This document shows positions 1-7,469 of a stretch of 64,000 nucleotides of DNA, in pieces. Each line of letters starts with the position of its first letter. Positions within the stretch are counted from its first letter, which is position 1. Both the position numbers and the translations under genes were made by a program. Below the pieces are notes generated by a model. It did no database searches and was not told the DNA's origin. It worked only from the letters and a program-made list of their open reading frames with translations. Origin of the DNA: Niveispirillum irakense DSM 11586 (GTDB lineage: Bacteria; Pseudomonadota; Alphaproteobacteria; Azospirillales; Azospirillaceae). Location of the stretch: positions 310,001 through 374,000 of the forward strand of contig NZ_KE386934.1 of assembly GCF_000429645.1 (NCBI RefSeq), read 5' to 3'.

Positions 1-295
1 CCGCGAGGATCTGGACAATGGCGCCCGGGATTGCCACCCCCTTCACCGCCATCATGTCGGAGGCCGAAAAATGGAGGCCGACCCCGAACATCAGCAGGAT
101 GACGCCCATTTCCGCCAGTTCGGTGGCCAGTTCACCATCCGCAACAAAGCCAGGCGTGAAAGGACCAACCAGCACCCCTGCCATAAGATAGCCAACCAAT
201 GGCGGCAATCGCAGACGGTCGGCCAGCATGCCCCCGGCAAAGGCGAGAACGAACGCCACCGACAGGGTCGCAATCAGATTGGCTTCATGGGGCAC
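1..295 (-). CDS. Cation:proton antiporter, KefB/YbaL-like (CPA2), N-terminal part only
   Basis: Translation of the minus strand from a GTG at 295 gives a membrane protein beginning VPHEANLIATLSVAFVLAFA, followed by a GGMLADRLRLPPLVGYLMAG stretch and then GELATELAEMGVILLMFGVG. This is the characteristic first-three-helix signature of the CPA2 monovalent cation/proton antiporter family (KefB, KefC, YbaL). The gene runs off the left edge, so any RCK/TrkA-N domain that would separate KefB from YbaL types is not visible. No strong Shine-Dalgarno sequence precedes the GTG, and an in-frame TTG lies slightly upstream, so the exact start is uncertain. The family exports K+ or Na+ across the inner membrane. 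Confidence 0.8.
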   Translation of the reverse strand, partial: MPHEANLIATLSVAFVLAFAGGMLADRLRLPPLVGYLMAGVLVGPFTPGFVADGELATELAEMGVILLMFGVGLHFSASDMMAVKGVAIPGAIVQILA

Positions 296-393
296 AGATG
301 GTTTTCCCAAAAAACGGGATACGGGTGCCGATAATTAATGGATTTATTCAATAACGAAAAGGCCGCCCCTTCAGGGATTTCAGGTTTTATTCA

Positions 394-828
394 TCAGGGC
401 TCTGCATATCCCAGCACGCGCAAACGCAATTCATACTGGCCGGGGTCGCGGGTGAAAAACAGACCACCATCCTGTTCCGATCCTGCCGGCACATAGTCAA
501 AGACCGTGTAGGAACGCTCCACCATCTGGCCGTCACGCATCAAAATGCCTTCCACTGTCACCTGCGCCCCCGTGGTCCCGCCGGTGTTGAAGGCAGTGAT
601 ACGTGCATGCCATTGGCCGCCCATAGCGGCGACAGTTTCCACACGCGCCCTGATCACCGGATCGCCACCGGACCGGAACAGCCCTTCATATCCCAGCACG
701 CCGACCGCCCCCAGGAAGAGGCATAGACCCAGCAAGGACATGGCCCGCGCAAGCCATGACAAGGCAGCCGAGCTTTCGCGGTCCTGATCCTGCCCTTCTT
801 CATCGTCCCGATGATCAGCGATCGCCAT
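394..828 (-). CDS. TIGR02588 family membrane-anchored protein
   Basis: A 144-residue protein with a short charged N-terminus, one transmembrane helix (about residues 25-48, LARAMSLLGLCLFLGAVGVL) and an exported C-terminal domain that looks like a beta-sandwich. It resembles the TIGR02588 family, which typically lies next to a TIGR02587 membrane protein, as it does here. The ATG at 828 is preferred over an in-frame TTG at 849 because a G-rich RBS-like stretch precedes the ATG. The start lies just inside the end of the upstream TIGR02587 gene, so the two are translationally coupled. No biochemical function is known to me for this pair. Confidence 0.7.
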   Translation of the reverse strand: MAIADHRDDEEGQDQDRESSAALSWLARAMSLLGLCLFLGAVGVLGYEGLFRSGGDPVIRARVETVAAMGGQWHARITAFNTGGTTGAQVTVEGILMRDGQMVERSYTVFDYVPAGSEQDGGLFFTRDPGQYELRLRVLGYAEP

Positions 829-841
829 GGCCCGCGCCCCC

Positions 842-1681
842 CTACACAATCAGCCGCGCAGTGGCGGCGCCCAGCGTACAGGGAAAGCCCAGCACGACGA
901 TGACAGTCACCATTTCCATGGCCGAAAGGCCGACCGTACGCTCAAACGTCCAGAGCAGATAGGTGCCGATCAGCAGGGCGATGCCATAGCCGGCCAGGGT
1001 GAACTGCATGAACAGGCTGCGGAAGCCGAGATTGCCGGCATTTTCCTGCCCCTGGAACCCAAGCTGGTAGACGAAGACATGCAGCATCGCCACGGACAGG
1101 CAGGCCAGGGCCAGCGTGTGCCAAGGGGTCATCTTATAGGCGATCAGCACCATTTCCTCCGTCGGCGCCACGTTGAAGCCGACAAACAGCGCCCCTGCCA
1201 TCATCAAAAACAGTTCACCCGCATAAGAGGAACGCTGCCGCTGTTCCTGACGCGGATTATCGTCCTGGCCTAATTGCTTGCGCGCCAGCATGGCGCCGAT
1301 ACTGGCAGGCACCGATTGCAGCGCGATCTTGCCGACGATCTGGGTGAATGGCTGGTCAGGCGTGATGATCCCGAGCAGGCCCAGCATCAGGGCCGATACG
1401 ATGAAACCAACAGCAAATGCCGCCAGCGCGTCTGTCAGGTCATCCTGCCAGGAGAAGGTTTCTTCAAATCCGGAGAAATAGGACAGGCCGAACAGAAGCG
1501 GCACTGTCAAAGCCAGGAACAGAGCCAGACGAAACCGGTCGATGTAGAAGCCCAGCTCCCACATCTCCATCGTCATCATCAATGGCAGTGCAAAAATAAT
1601 GGCCCCAGCCGCCGCCCGCGCCAACGCGCGGGCGAAATCGGCATCATTGTGAAGAAGGGCGCGCTGACGGGTGATCTCCAT
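842..1681 (-). CDS. TIGR02587 family integral membrane protein
   Basis: A 279-residue polytopic membrane protein with about seven hydrophobic segments and an acidic/polar loop near the middle (DNPRQEQRQR). The N-terminal segment RAAAGAIIFALPLMMTMEMW followed by LGFYIDR is the recognisable signature of the TIGR02587 family. It overlaps the downstream TIGR02588 gene and follows the TPR gene on the same strand by only about 46 bases, suggesting one transcript. The start codon lies inside a perfect inverted repeat (1676-1701) and lacks an obvious Shine-Dalgarno sequence, which may limit translation. The function of the family is unknown. Confidence 0.75.
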   Translation of the reverse strand: MEITRQRALLHNDADFARALARAAAGAIIFALPLMMTMEMWELGFYIDRFRLALFLALTVPLLFGLSYFSGFEETFSWQDDLTDALAAFAVGFIVSALMLGLLGIITPDQPFTQIVGKIALQSVPASIGAMLARKQLGQDDNPRQEQRQRSSYAGELFLMMAGALFVGFNVAPTEEMVLIAYKMTPWHTLALACLSVAMLHVFVYQLGFQGQENAGNLGFRSLFMQFTLAGYGIALLIGTYLLWTFERTVGLSAMEMVTVIVVLGFPCTLGAATARLIV

Positions 1682-1701
1682 GCCATCAGAATGGCATGGA
1701 G
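1676..1701 (-). promoter_or_regulatory. Perfect hairpin spanning the TIGR02587 start codon
   Basis: Arms CTCCATGCCAT and ATGGCATGGAG (11 bp, no mismatch) enclose a four-base loop. In the minus-strand mRNA the ATG of the TIGR02587 gene lies in the 3' arm. Folding would hide the start codon. A regulatory role is inference; the inverted repeat itself is directly visible. Confidence 0.5.
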
Positions 1702-1727
1702 AGGATGAAGGTTCCCGTCAGCGGGTA

Positions 1728-2561
1728 TCAGGCGCCCAGCTTCTCGTAAAGTTGCGGAACGATGGGATGGTCGGGATGGGCGGCCTTCCACCGGTCGGCC
1801 AGGGCAACGGCCTTTTCGCGGTCCTGTTCAGCAATCACCAGTACAAGCTGGGCGAACTGCACATGGGCCACCTGGGCCTGCGGGGCCAGGGTGATGGCGG
1901 AGAGATATTGTTCAACCGCGCCATCCAGATCGCCCAGCGCCTCCAGGGTGCGGCCCAGCGCATAGACAGCTTCCGGGAAGGACGGGCGCAGGGCCAGTGC
2001 CTGGGCAAAAGCATCGCGCGCCTCGGCAAAGGCACCCTGGCGGAACAGGACATTACCCATGCTGAAATGCGGTTCCACCGCCTGCGGCGTCGCAGCGGCG
2101 GCAGCGCGATAGGCTTCCACGGCCAGCGGCAGATCACCCATCTGTTCGCGCACCAGGGCCAGACCCATCCAGGCATTGGTGAATTTGGGGTCCAGTTCCA
2201 CGGCGCGGGTCAGGCTTTCCACCGCTTCTTCCAGCTTGCCCTGCTGGGCCAGGGCCATGCCCAGGTTGTGGTGCGGCGGCGGATGGTCCGGCTTCAGCGC
2301 CCGTGCCTTCTTCAGCGCGGGGATGGCATCGTCCAGCTTGCCCAGCCCCTGCAGGGTGGCGCCAAGGTTGGACCAGGCGACGCGCACGTCCGGATGGTCG
2401 GCATAGACCTTGGTGATCTTGCGGTAGGTGTCAGCGGCTTCCTTCAGGCGGCCCTGCCGATGCAGTTCCGTCGCGGCGCGCATATCGGCGGGAAAGGCGG
2501 TCCAGATAGCGTCCGACTTGGCGATATCGGCGATCTTGCGGCGGCGGTCTTGGCGATTCAT
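1728..2561 (-). CDS. Tetratricopeptide repeat protein
   Basis: A 277-residue soluble protein without a signal peptide, consisting of roughly seven tandem TPR units from about residue 25 to 260. Typical TPR positions are visible in AWSNLGATLQGLGKLDDAI, PHHNLGMALAQQGKLEEAV and AVYALGRTLEALGDLDGAV. TPR arrays mediate protein-protein contacts; the partner is unknown. The chosen ATG at 2561 gives the N-terminus MNRQDRRRKIADIAK, a basic start common in alphaproteobacterial TPR proteins. The open frame extends much further upstream, but that part overlaps a leader ORF and hairpins and reads as low-complexity Arg/Pro sequence. It precedes the TIGR02587/TIGR02588 pair on the same strand. Confidence 0.75.
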   Translation of the reverse strand: MNRQDRRRKIADIAKSDAIWTAFPADMRAATELHRQGRLKEAADTYRKITKVYADHPDVRVAWSNLGATLQGLGKLDDAIPALKKARALKPDHPPPHHNLGMALAQQGKLEEAVESLTRAVELDPKFTNAWMGLALVREQMGDLPLAVEAYRAAAAATPQAVEPHFSMGNVLFRQGAFAEARDAFAQALALRPSFPEAVYALGRTLEALGDLDGAVEQYLSAITLAPQAQVAHVQFAQLVLVIAEQDREKAVALADRWKAAHPDHPIVPQLYEKLGA

Positions 2562-2639
2562 CGAGAAAGGCACCCGGTATTCTTGATTACGCACCATCAT
2601 GGCTCGGGCCTTGATAGCAGCGTCCCGCCGAAAACGGAA

Positions 2640-2705
2640 CATGCTGAAAGTGCCCGGCCTGCGGATAAGAAACAGGGCCGGTCCCTTTTGGGGGCCGACC
2701 CTGCC
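2640..2705 (-). terminator. Terminator-like hairpin in the TPR gene leader
   Basis: On the minus strand GGTCGGCCCC, loop CAAAA, then GGGACCGGCC forms a ten-pair stem with one mismatch, followed by CTGTTTCTT. It lies after the 20-codon ORF and before the TPR gene. It could end a short mRNA or act as an attenuator. The T-tract is weak, so termination is not certain. Confidence 0.45.
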
Positions 2706-2763
2706 TTCTACGGTAGCCGTAGACGTCCGCTTTGGCGGTGGACCCCGCCGACGGACCGTTCCG

Positions 2764-2826
2764 TTAGCCGGCAATAATCCCGGCGACGGAGAGATCCTGG
2801 CGGGTCCGCAAAGGGGAACGAGACAT
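2764..2826 (-). CDS. 20-residue ORF with extended Shine-Dalgarno (possible leader peptide)
   Basis: The ATG at 2826 opens a 20-codon frame, MSRSPLRTRQDLSVAGIIAG, ending in TAA. It is preceded at seven-base spacing by GAAAGGAGGTGATCC (2828-2842), complementary over 15 bases to the 3' tail of bacterial 16S rRNA, far longer than any other RBS in the window. A promoter candidate sits just upstream, and three hairpins including a terminator-like one follow before the TPR gene. The peptide is Arg/Ser-rich at its start and hydrophobic at its end and matches nothing I recognise. It could be a leader peptide controlling the TPR operon, a stand-alone small protein, or a heavily initiated regulatory RNA. 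Confidence 0.5.
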   Translation of the reverse strand: MSRSPLRTRQDLSVAGIIAG

Positions 2827-2863
2827 AGGATCACCTCCTTTCAGTTGGTTGACAACAAAAGGG

Positions 2864-2892
2864 AGAATGGGGTCGTCCTGGGTCTTCGTCAA
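2864..2892 (-). promoter_or_regulatory. Sigma70-type promoter candidate for the mini-ORF
   Basis: On the minus strand TTGACG (2892-2887) is followed after 17 bases by CATTCT (2869-2864). The -35 box is strong and the -10 box matches three of six consensus positions. It lies in the gap after the GT39 gene stop codon, so transcription of the mini-ORF would begin near 2857 with a leader of about 30 bases. Confidence 0.4.
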
Positions 2893-2920
2893 GAGGATTC
2901 ATCCGATGGCGGAAGATTTC

Positions 2921-4624
2921 TTATGAAGGGTCAGTTGCCGTCGGTAGGGTCGCACCCGGTGTCAGGGTGTAAAAATGCAGATCGACCTTCTTGCCGCGGG
3001 AATAGTTGAAGCCGCTCAACCGCTCCACCAGACGCGGTGTTGCGCCTGCGGCCCCGATCGCGGCCAGGAAGGCATCCTCTTCCCGCCCCACCGTGACGAG
3101 GCCCAGCCCGCAGGTGGAGTCGGCCAGCAGGTCGGCAGCCACCTGTTCACCCCCGCCCAGTTTGGTGGCGGTACCCAGCAGGAACACCATGCTGGGTTCA
3201 TTGTAACCACCCGCCGACAGCACCGTCTGGGCGCAGGGCCGATGTCGGGCCACCACATCCACCACCTGCGGGCTGAGCCACATCGGCGTCAAGGCCGGCA
3301 GAGCCAGACCGAACAGCAGGGCATATGTGGCCACGGCGCCCACCATGCCAGTCAAGAGCAGATGGTCACCGTCCCGCTGACGTTCATACCAGATCAACCC
3401 CGCCCCGGTGATGAGAATGACCAGCGCCGCCAGGATGGCCGCCAGCGGCATGCCCCCGTCCAGTTGAAGCGGAAAGGCGATGGTCCCAGCGGCAAAGCCA
3501 AACCCGATCAACCCGGCAACAGCCAGCCCCGCCCAGCGCCACCAGCGCGATGGCAAGGCATCCGCCCGCTCGTACCGGTCCAAGGCGGCAGCAGCCGCCA
3601 GCAGGGCCAGGGCCGGGAAGACCGGCAATGTGTAATGCGGCAGCTTGGTCACCACCGCTTCATGGATGATCCAGGTCGGGATGATCCAGGCGGCGCAGAA
3701 TCGCACCGGCGCCACATGCCGGTGCCGCCATGCCCAGGGCAGTGCCAACAGGCCCAGCAGCCCCCAGGGCCAGAAGGTGATCCAAAAGGTGGCCAGGAAA
3801 TAGCCGGGCGGCGCGCCATGGCTTTCCTGCCCTGCCGCCGCCTTGCCCAGAAATTCATGCCCGATGGCATAGGTGAAGAAAGCGCCTTTGGTTGCAAGAC
3901 CAATGGCCACCAGCCAGGGCAGCACCACAGCCAGCATCACCGGCACCCCGATGGCCGGGCGCAGACGGCGCAGCCAGCGCATATCACGGTCCATGGCCCA
4001 GAGCGCCAGACAGGCCGTGCCCACCACCATCAGGATGATGGGGCCCTTGACCAGGATGCCCAGCCCCAGTGACAGCCAGAACAGCAGCACCAGCCCCAAC
4101 GGGGCGGCAAAGGGCTTTTCCCGGTCCAGATAGAGATGGGCCAGCGCCCCCATCGCCCCCAGGATGGTGGCAAGCTGCACGGCATCGGTCTTGGCCATGC
4201 GCGCTTCCACCCCCAGAATGACCGTGGTTGCCATCATGCAGGCACCGGCCAGCCCCACCGTGGCGCCGAACAGCCGGGCGCCGATCCAGCCCGTCAGCAG
4301 CACGGAGAGAACGGCCCCGATCAGGGACGGCAACCGGTAAATCCAGATCGGCGCATCATCGGCACCGCCAGCCAGCAGCTTCACCGCCGTGACCTGCGCC
4401 CAATAGATGCCGACCGGCTTCTTGTGTCGCGCCTCGTCCTGGAAGCGGATATCGACATAATCGCCGGTTTCCAGCATCTGCCGGCTGGCCTGGACATAGC
4501 GGGATTCGTCCCGATCAAACGGGGGGATGGTGGCAAAACCGGGCAGGAAGGCGGCCAGCGATACCAGCACCAGCAAACACCAATGGACCGGCCGCAACAC
4601 GGTCAAACGGCTGGGCATGGTCAT
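2921..4624 (-). CDS. ArnT-like / PMT-type GT39 glycosyltransferase
   Basis: A 567-residue inner-membrane protein with a first transmembrane helix followed by PPFDRDESRYVQASRQMLET and then ARHKKPVGIYWAQ. This is the lumenal catalytic loop of the ArnT/PMT_2 superfamily, in which the acidic pair (here D and E of DRDESRY) binds metal and the lipid-phosphate sugar donor. About 11-12 helices follow, with a periplasmic C-terminal domain. The family moves a sugar from a polyprenyl phosphate carrier onto lipid A, protein or another envelope acceptor. It overlaps the upstream LAB_N gene by four bases and forms an operon with it and a GT2 enzyme. The sugar and acceptor cannot be told from sequence. Confidence 0.85.
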   Translation of the reverse strand: MTMPSRLTVLRPVHWCLLVLVSLAAFLPGFATIPPFDRDESRYVQASRQMLETGDYVDIRFQDEARHKKPVGIYWAQVTAVKLLAGGADDAPIWIYRLPSLIGAVLSVLLTGWIGARLFGATVGLAGACMMATTVILGVEARMAKTDAVQLATILGAMGALAHLYLDREKPFAAPLGLVLLFWLSLGLGILVKGPIILMVVGTACLALWAMDRDMRWLRRLRPAIGVPVMLAVVLPWLVAIGLATKGAFFTYAIGHEFLGKAAAGQESHGAPPGYFLATFWITFWPWGLLGLLALPWAWRHRHVAPVRFCAAWIIPTWIIHEAVVTKLPHYTLPVFPALALLAAAAALDRYERADALPSRWWRWAGLAVAGLIGFGFAAGTIAFPLQLDGGMPLAAILAALVILITGAGLIWYERQRDGDHLLLTGMVGAVATYALLFGLALPALTPMWLSPQVVDVVARHRPCAQTVLSAGGYNEPSMVFLLGTATKLGGGEQVAADLLADSTCGLGLVTVGREEDAFLAAIGAAGATPRLVERLSGFNYSRGKKVDLHFYTLTPGATLPTATDPS

Positions 4625-4959
4625 TGCGCAGCCATCCCTGCCACACGCCCCCGGACGATGGCTTTTTCCCGCCGGATCAGCACGATGTTGCGGCTATAGA
4701 TCACCATCGCGGGGATCTGCCCGGCGATGATCACCACATCCGGCCGCAACAGGCCGTAGATGATCAGCATCAGCCCACCACCCAGGGAAAAGTACCAGAA
4801 GGCTTCCGGCATGACGCTGCGACCGGCGCGTTCGGAACTGATCCACTGCACGACAAAGCGCATCATGAACATGATCTGCGCCGACAGGCCAAACAGGACC
4901 AGCCAGCCCTTGTCATCCACCGCCGCGTGCCACCAGGCCTCAATATGGGTCCAGATCAT
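4621..4959 (-). CDS. Lipid A biosynthesis N-terminal domain (LAB_N) protein
   Basis: A 112-residue membrane protein with three helices; the middle contains FGLSAQIMFMMRFVVQWISS and then ERAGRSVMPEAFWYFSLGGG, the hallmark of the LAB_N (PF07578) family. LAB_N proteins are small integral membrane proteins usually found between a GT2 and a GT39/GT83 glycosyltransferase, as here. The ATG at 4959 overlaps the GT2 stop codon as ATGA; the longer frame to 5013 adds only a glycine-rich tail overlapping GT2 and is rejected. The role is probably to assist polyprenyl-phosphate-sugar handling in the inner membrane (inference from context). Confidence 0.85.
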   Translation of the reverse strand: MIWTHIEAWWHAAVDDKGWLVLFGLSAQIMFMMRFVVQWISSERAGRSVMPEAFWYFSLGGGLMLIIYGLLRPDVVIIAGQIPAMVIYSRNIVLIRREKAIVRGRVAGMAAQ

Positions 4960-5690
4960 GGCCGCCCCTCCTCCACCACCTTCACCGGCACTGTCGTCCG
5001 GCGCAGCAGCCACATCACGCCCAGCAGGTCGAACAGCCCCACAGCGGCTCGCCCGAGATTGGTATATTTCGACCGGCCCGCCCCCCGCGCCCGGTCATTG
5101 ATGGGCAGGTTGGCATAACTGCAGCCGCGCCCTTGGACAAGGGCGGGCAGGAACCGGTGCAGACTGTCGAAAATGGGCAGGTCCAGAAACAGATCACGGC
5201 GGATCAGTTTCAACCCGCACGCCGTATCCGGGCAGGCGTCCCGCAGGAAAGCCCGGCGGATGCCATTCCCCAGACGGGAGGTGATGCGCTTGGCCAGCGT
5301 ATCATCCCGCCGCCTGCGGTTGCCGGCCACCATGGCAAGGTCTGGCTGGGCCTGCGCCAGGGCAAGCAGTCGGGGAATATCAGCGGGATCGTTTTGCCGA
5401 TCACCATCTATGGTCACCAGCCAGGGGGCCGTGGCGGCCGTGGCCCCTGTGCGCAAGGCAACGCTTTTGCCACAGCGCGCGGGATGACGGATCAGGCGCA
5501 AGCCCGGATATACCGCCAGAACGGATCGGGCACGTTCAACAGTGGCATCATCAGATCCATCATCGATCACCAGCACCTCGAACGGCGGACCGTCCCGCAG
5601 GGTGGCGTAAAGCTCCTCCAGCAAGGGCAGGATATTATCCTGCTCGTTCAATACCGGGATCAGCACGGAGAACAGCACCCGACCCTCCAC
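4956..5690 (-). CDS. Polyprenyl-phosphate glycosyltransferase, GT2 (DPM1/ArnC-like)
   Basis: A 244-residue enzyme opening with FSVLIPVLNEQDNILPLLEE, the GT-A nucleotide-sugar site, then VLVIDDGSDDATVE and WLVTIDGDRQNDPADIPRL, which carry the metal-binding aspartates of DPM1-type enzymes. The C-terminus is short, with one hydrophobic stretch, unlike GtrB with two helices. It should load a sugar from a nucleotide donor onto undecaprenyl phosphate at the cytoplasmic face, feeding the ArnT-like enzyme encoded downstream. The start is a GTG at 5690 with AGGAGG five bases upstream. It overlaps the LAB_N gene by four bases. Confidence 0.88.
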   Translation of the reverse strand: MEGRVLFSVLIPVLNEQDNILPLLEELYATLRDGPPFEVLVIDDGSDDATVERARSVLAVYPGLRLIRHPARCGKSVALRTGATAATAPWLVTIDGDRQNDPADIPRLLALAQAQPDLAMVAGNRRRRDDTLAKRITSRLGNGIRRAFLRDACPDTACGLKLIRRDLFLDLPIFDSLHRFLPALVQGRGCSYANLPINDRARGAGRSKYTNLGRAAVGLFDLLGVMWLLRRTTVPVKVVEEGRP

Positions 5691-5794
5691 CCCGGCCTCC
5701 TGGCGCGGGTCAACGAAACCTGTCCAGGCGGGATAATACCAACCGGCAAAAAGGAGAAGTGACGCTTTGATGGAAGTGACCGTCCGGTCGCGCC

Positions 5795-6439
5795 TTACCC
5801 GGCGACAGTGAAGCCCACACCTGCCTGCCCCAGCCGCGCCATCGCCTGATTAAGCGATCCGTTCAGGTCAATGGCCCGGCAGGCATCCTGTATCAGGATC
5901 GACTCAAAGCCATTGCGGACCGCATCCTCAGCGGAAAAGGCGACGCAGTAATCCTGCGCCAGTCCGGCGAAAAACAGGCGCTGAAATCCCCGTTCCCGGC
6001 AATAACCGACCAGACCGGTGGGTGTGCGGCGGTCATTTTCGAAAAAGGCGGAATAGCTGTCGATCTGCGGGCGGAAACCCTTGCGGATCACCGCCTGCAC
6101 CATGGGCAGGTCAAGACCCGGATGGAAGGCGGCCCCGTGCGTGCCCTGGATACAATGATCCGGCCACAGGGTCTGCGGTCCATAGGGCATGGAAATAGTA
6201 TCAAAAGGCTGGCGGCCGGGATGGCTGCTGGCGAAGGAAGAATGGCCCGGCGGGTGCCAGTCCTGGGCCTGAACAATGCCGGCCCCGGCCAACAGGAAAT
6301 GCCGGGCCAGCCGGTTAACCAGGGGAACAATACTGTCCGCATCCGGCACGGCCAGCGCACCGCCGGCACAGAAATCATTCTGGATATCGATCAGAACCAA
6401 CAGGTCCGTCGGGCGGACCTCCAGCTTGGTCGGCGTCAT
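5795..6439 (-). CDS. pncA: Nicotinamidase (bifunctional nicotinamidase/pyrazinamidase)
   Basis: A 214-residue isochorismatase-fold hydrolase that converts nicotinamide to nicotinate for NAD salvage. All family motifs are visible: DIQNDFCAGGALAVPDAD with the catalytic aspartate, the metal-ligand stretch QDWHPPGHSSF, lysine in VIRKGF, and the nucleophile in GLAQDYCVAFSAEDA. The ATG at 6439 has GGAGAG upstream. It lies 36 bases after the deaminase gene on the same strand, forming a two-gene nucleobase and nicotinamide salvage unit. Length is normal for the family. Confidence 0.94.
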   Translation of the reverse strand: MTPTKLEVRPTDLLVLIDIQNDFCAGGALAVPDADSIVPLVNRLARHFLLAGAGIVQAQDWHPPGHSSFASSHPGRQPFDTISMPYGPQTLWPDHCIQGTHGAAFHPGLDLPMVQAVIRKGFRPQIDSYSAFFENDRRTPTGLVGYCRERGFQRLFFAGLAQDYCVAFSAEDAVRNGFESILIQDACRAIDLNGSLNQAMARLGQAGVGFTVAG

Positions 6440-6475
6440 GATGGTCGCGCTCTCCCCTGATCCGGATGCTATTGC

Positions 6476-6976
6476 TCAATAGGGTATCCGGTCAGCCTTC
6501 ATCTTCCAGGCCTCGAATACGGCCAGTGCCGCTTGGCTCGGCCGATGCTCACAGGGGATGATACGCGCTTCGGCTGGCAGCGCCACCTGCTCGTACAGCA
6601 GTGCGTCATCAAAGCCGATGGAAGCCGCCTCGTCGCGTGTATTGGCGAAAACGATCCGGTCGACCCGCGCCCAGAGGGAGGAGGCAAGGCACATCGGGCA
6701 CGGTTCGCAACTGGCATATAGTGTCGCGCCACGGAGATCGAAGCGGCCCAGCGTGCGACAAGCATCGCGGATGGCCACCACTTCGGCATGGGCCGTGGGA
6801 TCGTTGGTGGATGTGACCTGATTCCAGCCCCTTCCCACAACCTTGCCATCCATGACAATCACGCAGCCAAACGGGCCGCCAGAACCATTTTCCATACCCT
6901 GGCGCGACAGATCAGCGGCCAGTGATAGAAAATGCTGATCCTGCTCTTGGGCGAGGGGGCCATGTGTAACGGTCAT
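6476..6976 (-). CDS. Nucleoside deaminase, guanine deaminase-like (CDA fold)
   Basis: A 166-residue zinc-dependent cytidine-deaminase-fold protein. The zinc motif is HAEVVAIRDA followed by ASCEPCPMCLASSLWARV: His and the two Cys bind zinc and Glu of HAE is catalytic. The FGCVIVMDGKVVGRGWN segment and the C-terminal aromatic ending resemble the Bacillus GuaD type more than TadA. It probably deaminates guanine to xanthine. The ATG at 6976 (MTVTHGPL) is chosen; the frame to 7042 adds a poorly conserved tail. It is followed closely by pncA. A related deaminase specificity cannot be excluded. Confidence 0.83.
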   Translation of the reverse strand: MTVTHGPLAQEQDQHFLSLAADLSRQGMENGSGGPFGCVIVMDGKVVGRGWNQVTSTNDPTAHAEVVAIRDACRTLGRFDLRGATLYASCEPCPMCLASSLWARVDRIVFANTRDEAASIGFDDALLYEQVALPAEARIIPCEHRPSQAALAVFEAWKMKADRIPY

Positions 6977-7078
6977 GGGCGATTGAGTTCCGCTATGGGG
7001 CCATCCGTCAGGACGGCGACCCCATAGGGATAGCGCTGCCATGGCGACGCTGTCACGGGAGAATGACTTGGAACCCCG

Positions 7079-7231
7079 TCAGATCCGGCCCATCAGCAGC
7101 AGGATCAGAAGGATGATCACGACCAGACCCAGGCCGCCGGACGGGCCATATCCCCAGGTGCGGCTATGCGGCCAGGCCGGCAGGGCACCGATCAGGATCA
7201 AGATCAGGATGATCAGCAGGATGGTTGTCAT
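7079..7231 (-). CDS. DUF3309 family small membrane protein
   Basis: A 50-residue peptide: hydrophobic helix MTTILLIILILILIGALPAW, a short polar middle HSRTWGYGPSGGLG, and a second helix ending LLLMGRI. This is the complete pattern of DUF3309, tiny two-helix membrane peptides that are widespread in proteobacteria and often found near stress genes. The start at 7231 is fixed by similarity; longer frames run into Arg-rich sequence. No function is established. It lies alone in a spacer between the deaminase and rnk. Confidence 0.82.
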   Translation of the reverse strand: MTTILLIILILILIGALPAWPHSRTWGYGPSGGLGLVVIILLILLLMGRI

Positions 7232-7335
7232 CAACGGGCTCCCCTTTGTTGTCCACGCGAATGCGATGAAGGGGGAACGTCTGACGCGCACAGGTGGCCA
7301 TAGGTCCGGTAGGGGTAAGCCCTTGCGGTACCACC

Positions 7336-7387
7336 CCTTGGCGCCACGCCTTAGCGCCACGCCTTAGCGCCACTCCTTAGCGATAGT
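7336..7387. repeat. 13-bp tandem repeat, about four units
   Basis: Four consecutive units of CCTTAGCGCCACG or a close variant: 7336-7348 (one mismatch), 7349-7361 (exact), 7362-7374 (one mismatch at the last base) and 7375-7387 (first half conserved). It lies in the spacer between the divergent DUF3309 and rnk genes. It could be slippage-derived or a cluster of binding sites. Confidence 0.7.
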
Positions 7388-7469
7388 CATTGACGCCAGC
7401 CCCACAATGCGGGCTGACTGGCACCATCCGCGCTTTGCGGATGTTTTAATCGACATCAAGGACTGAAAA

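Noticed and set aside
2562-2834. N-terminal extension of the TPR protein
   Set aside because: Overlaps the mini-ORF and hairpins in another frame and is low-complexity; MNRQDRRR is a better start.
2828-2842. Plus-strand GGATCACCTCCTTTC identical to the 16S rRNA 3' end
   Set aside because: No 16S helix 45 or other rRNA sequence surrounds it. It is simply the reverse complement of the extended Shine-Dalgarno of the mini-ORF.
7349-7387. CRISPR-like short repeats
   Set aside because: The 13-bp units are directly adjacent without spacers; no cas genes.
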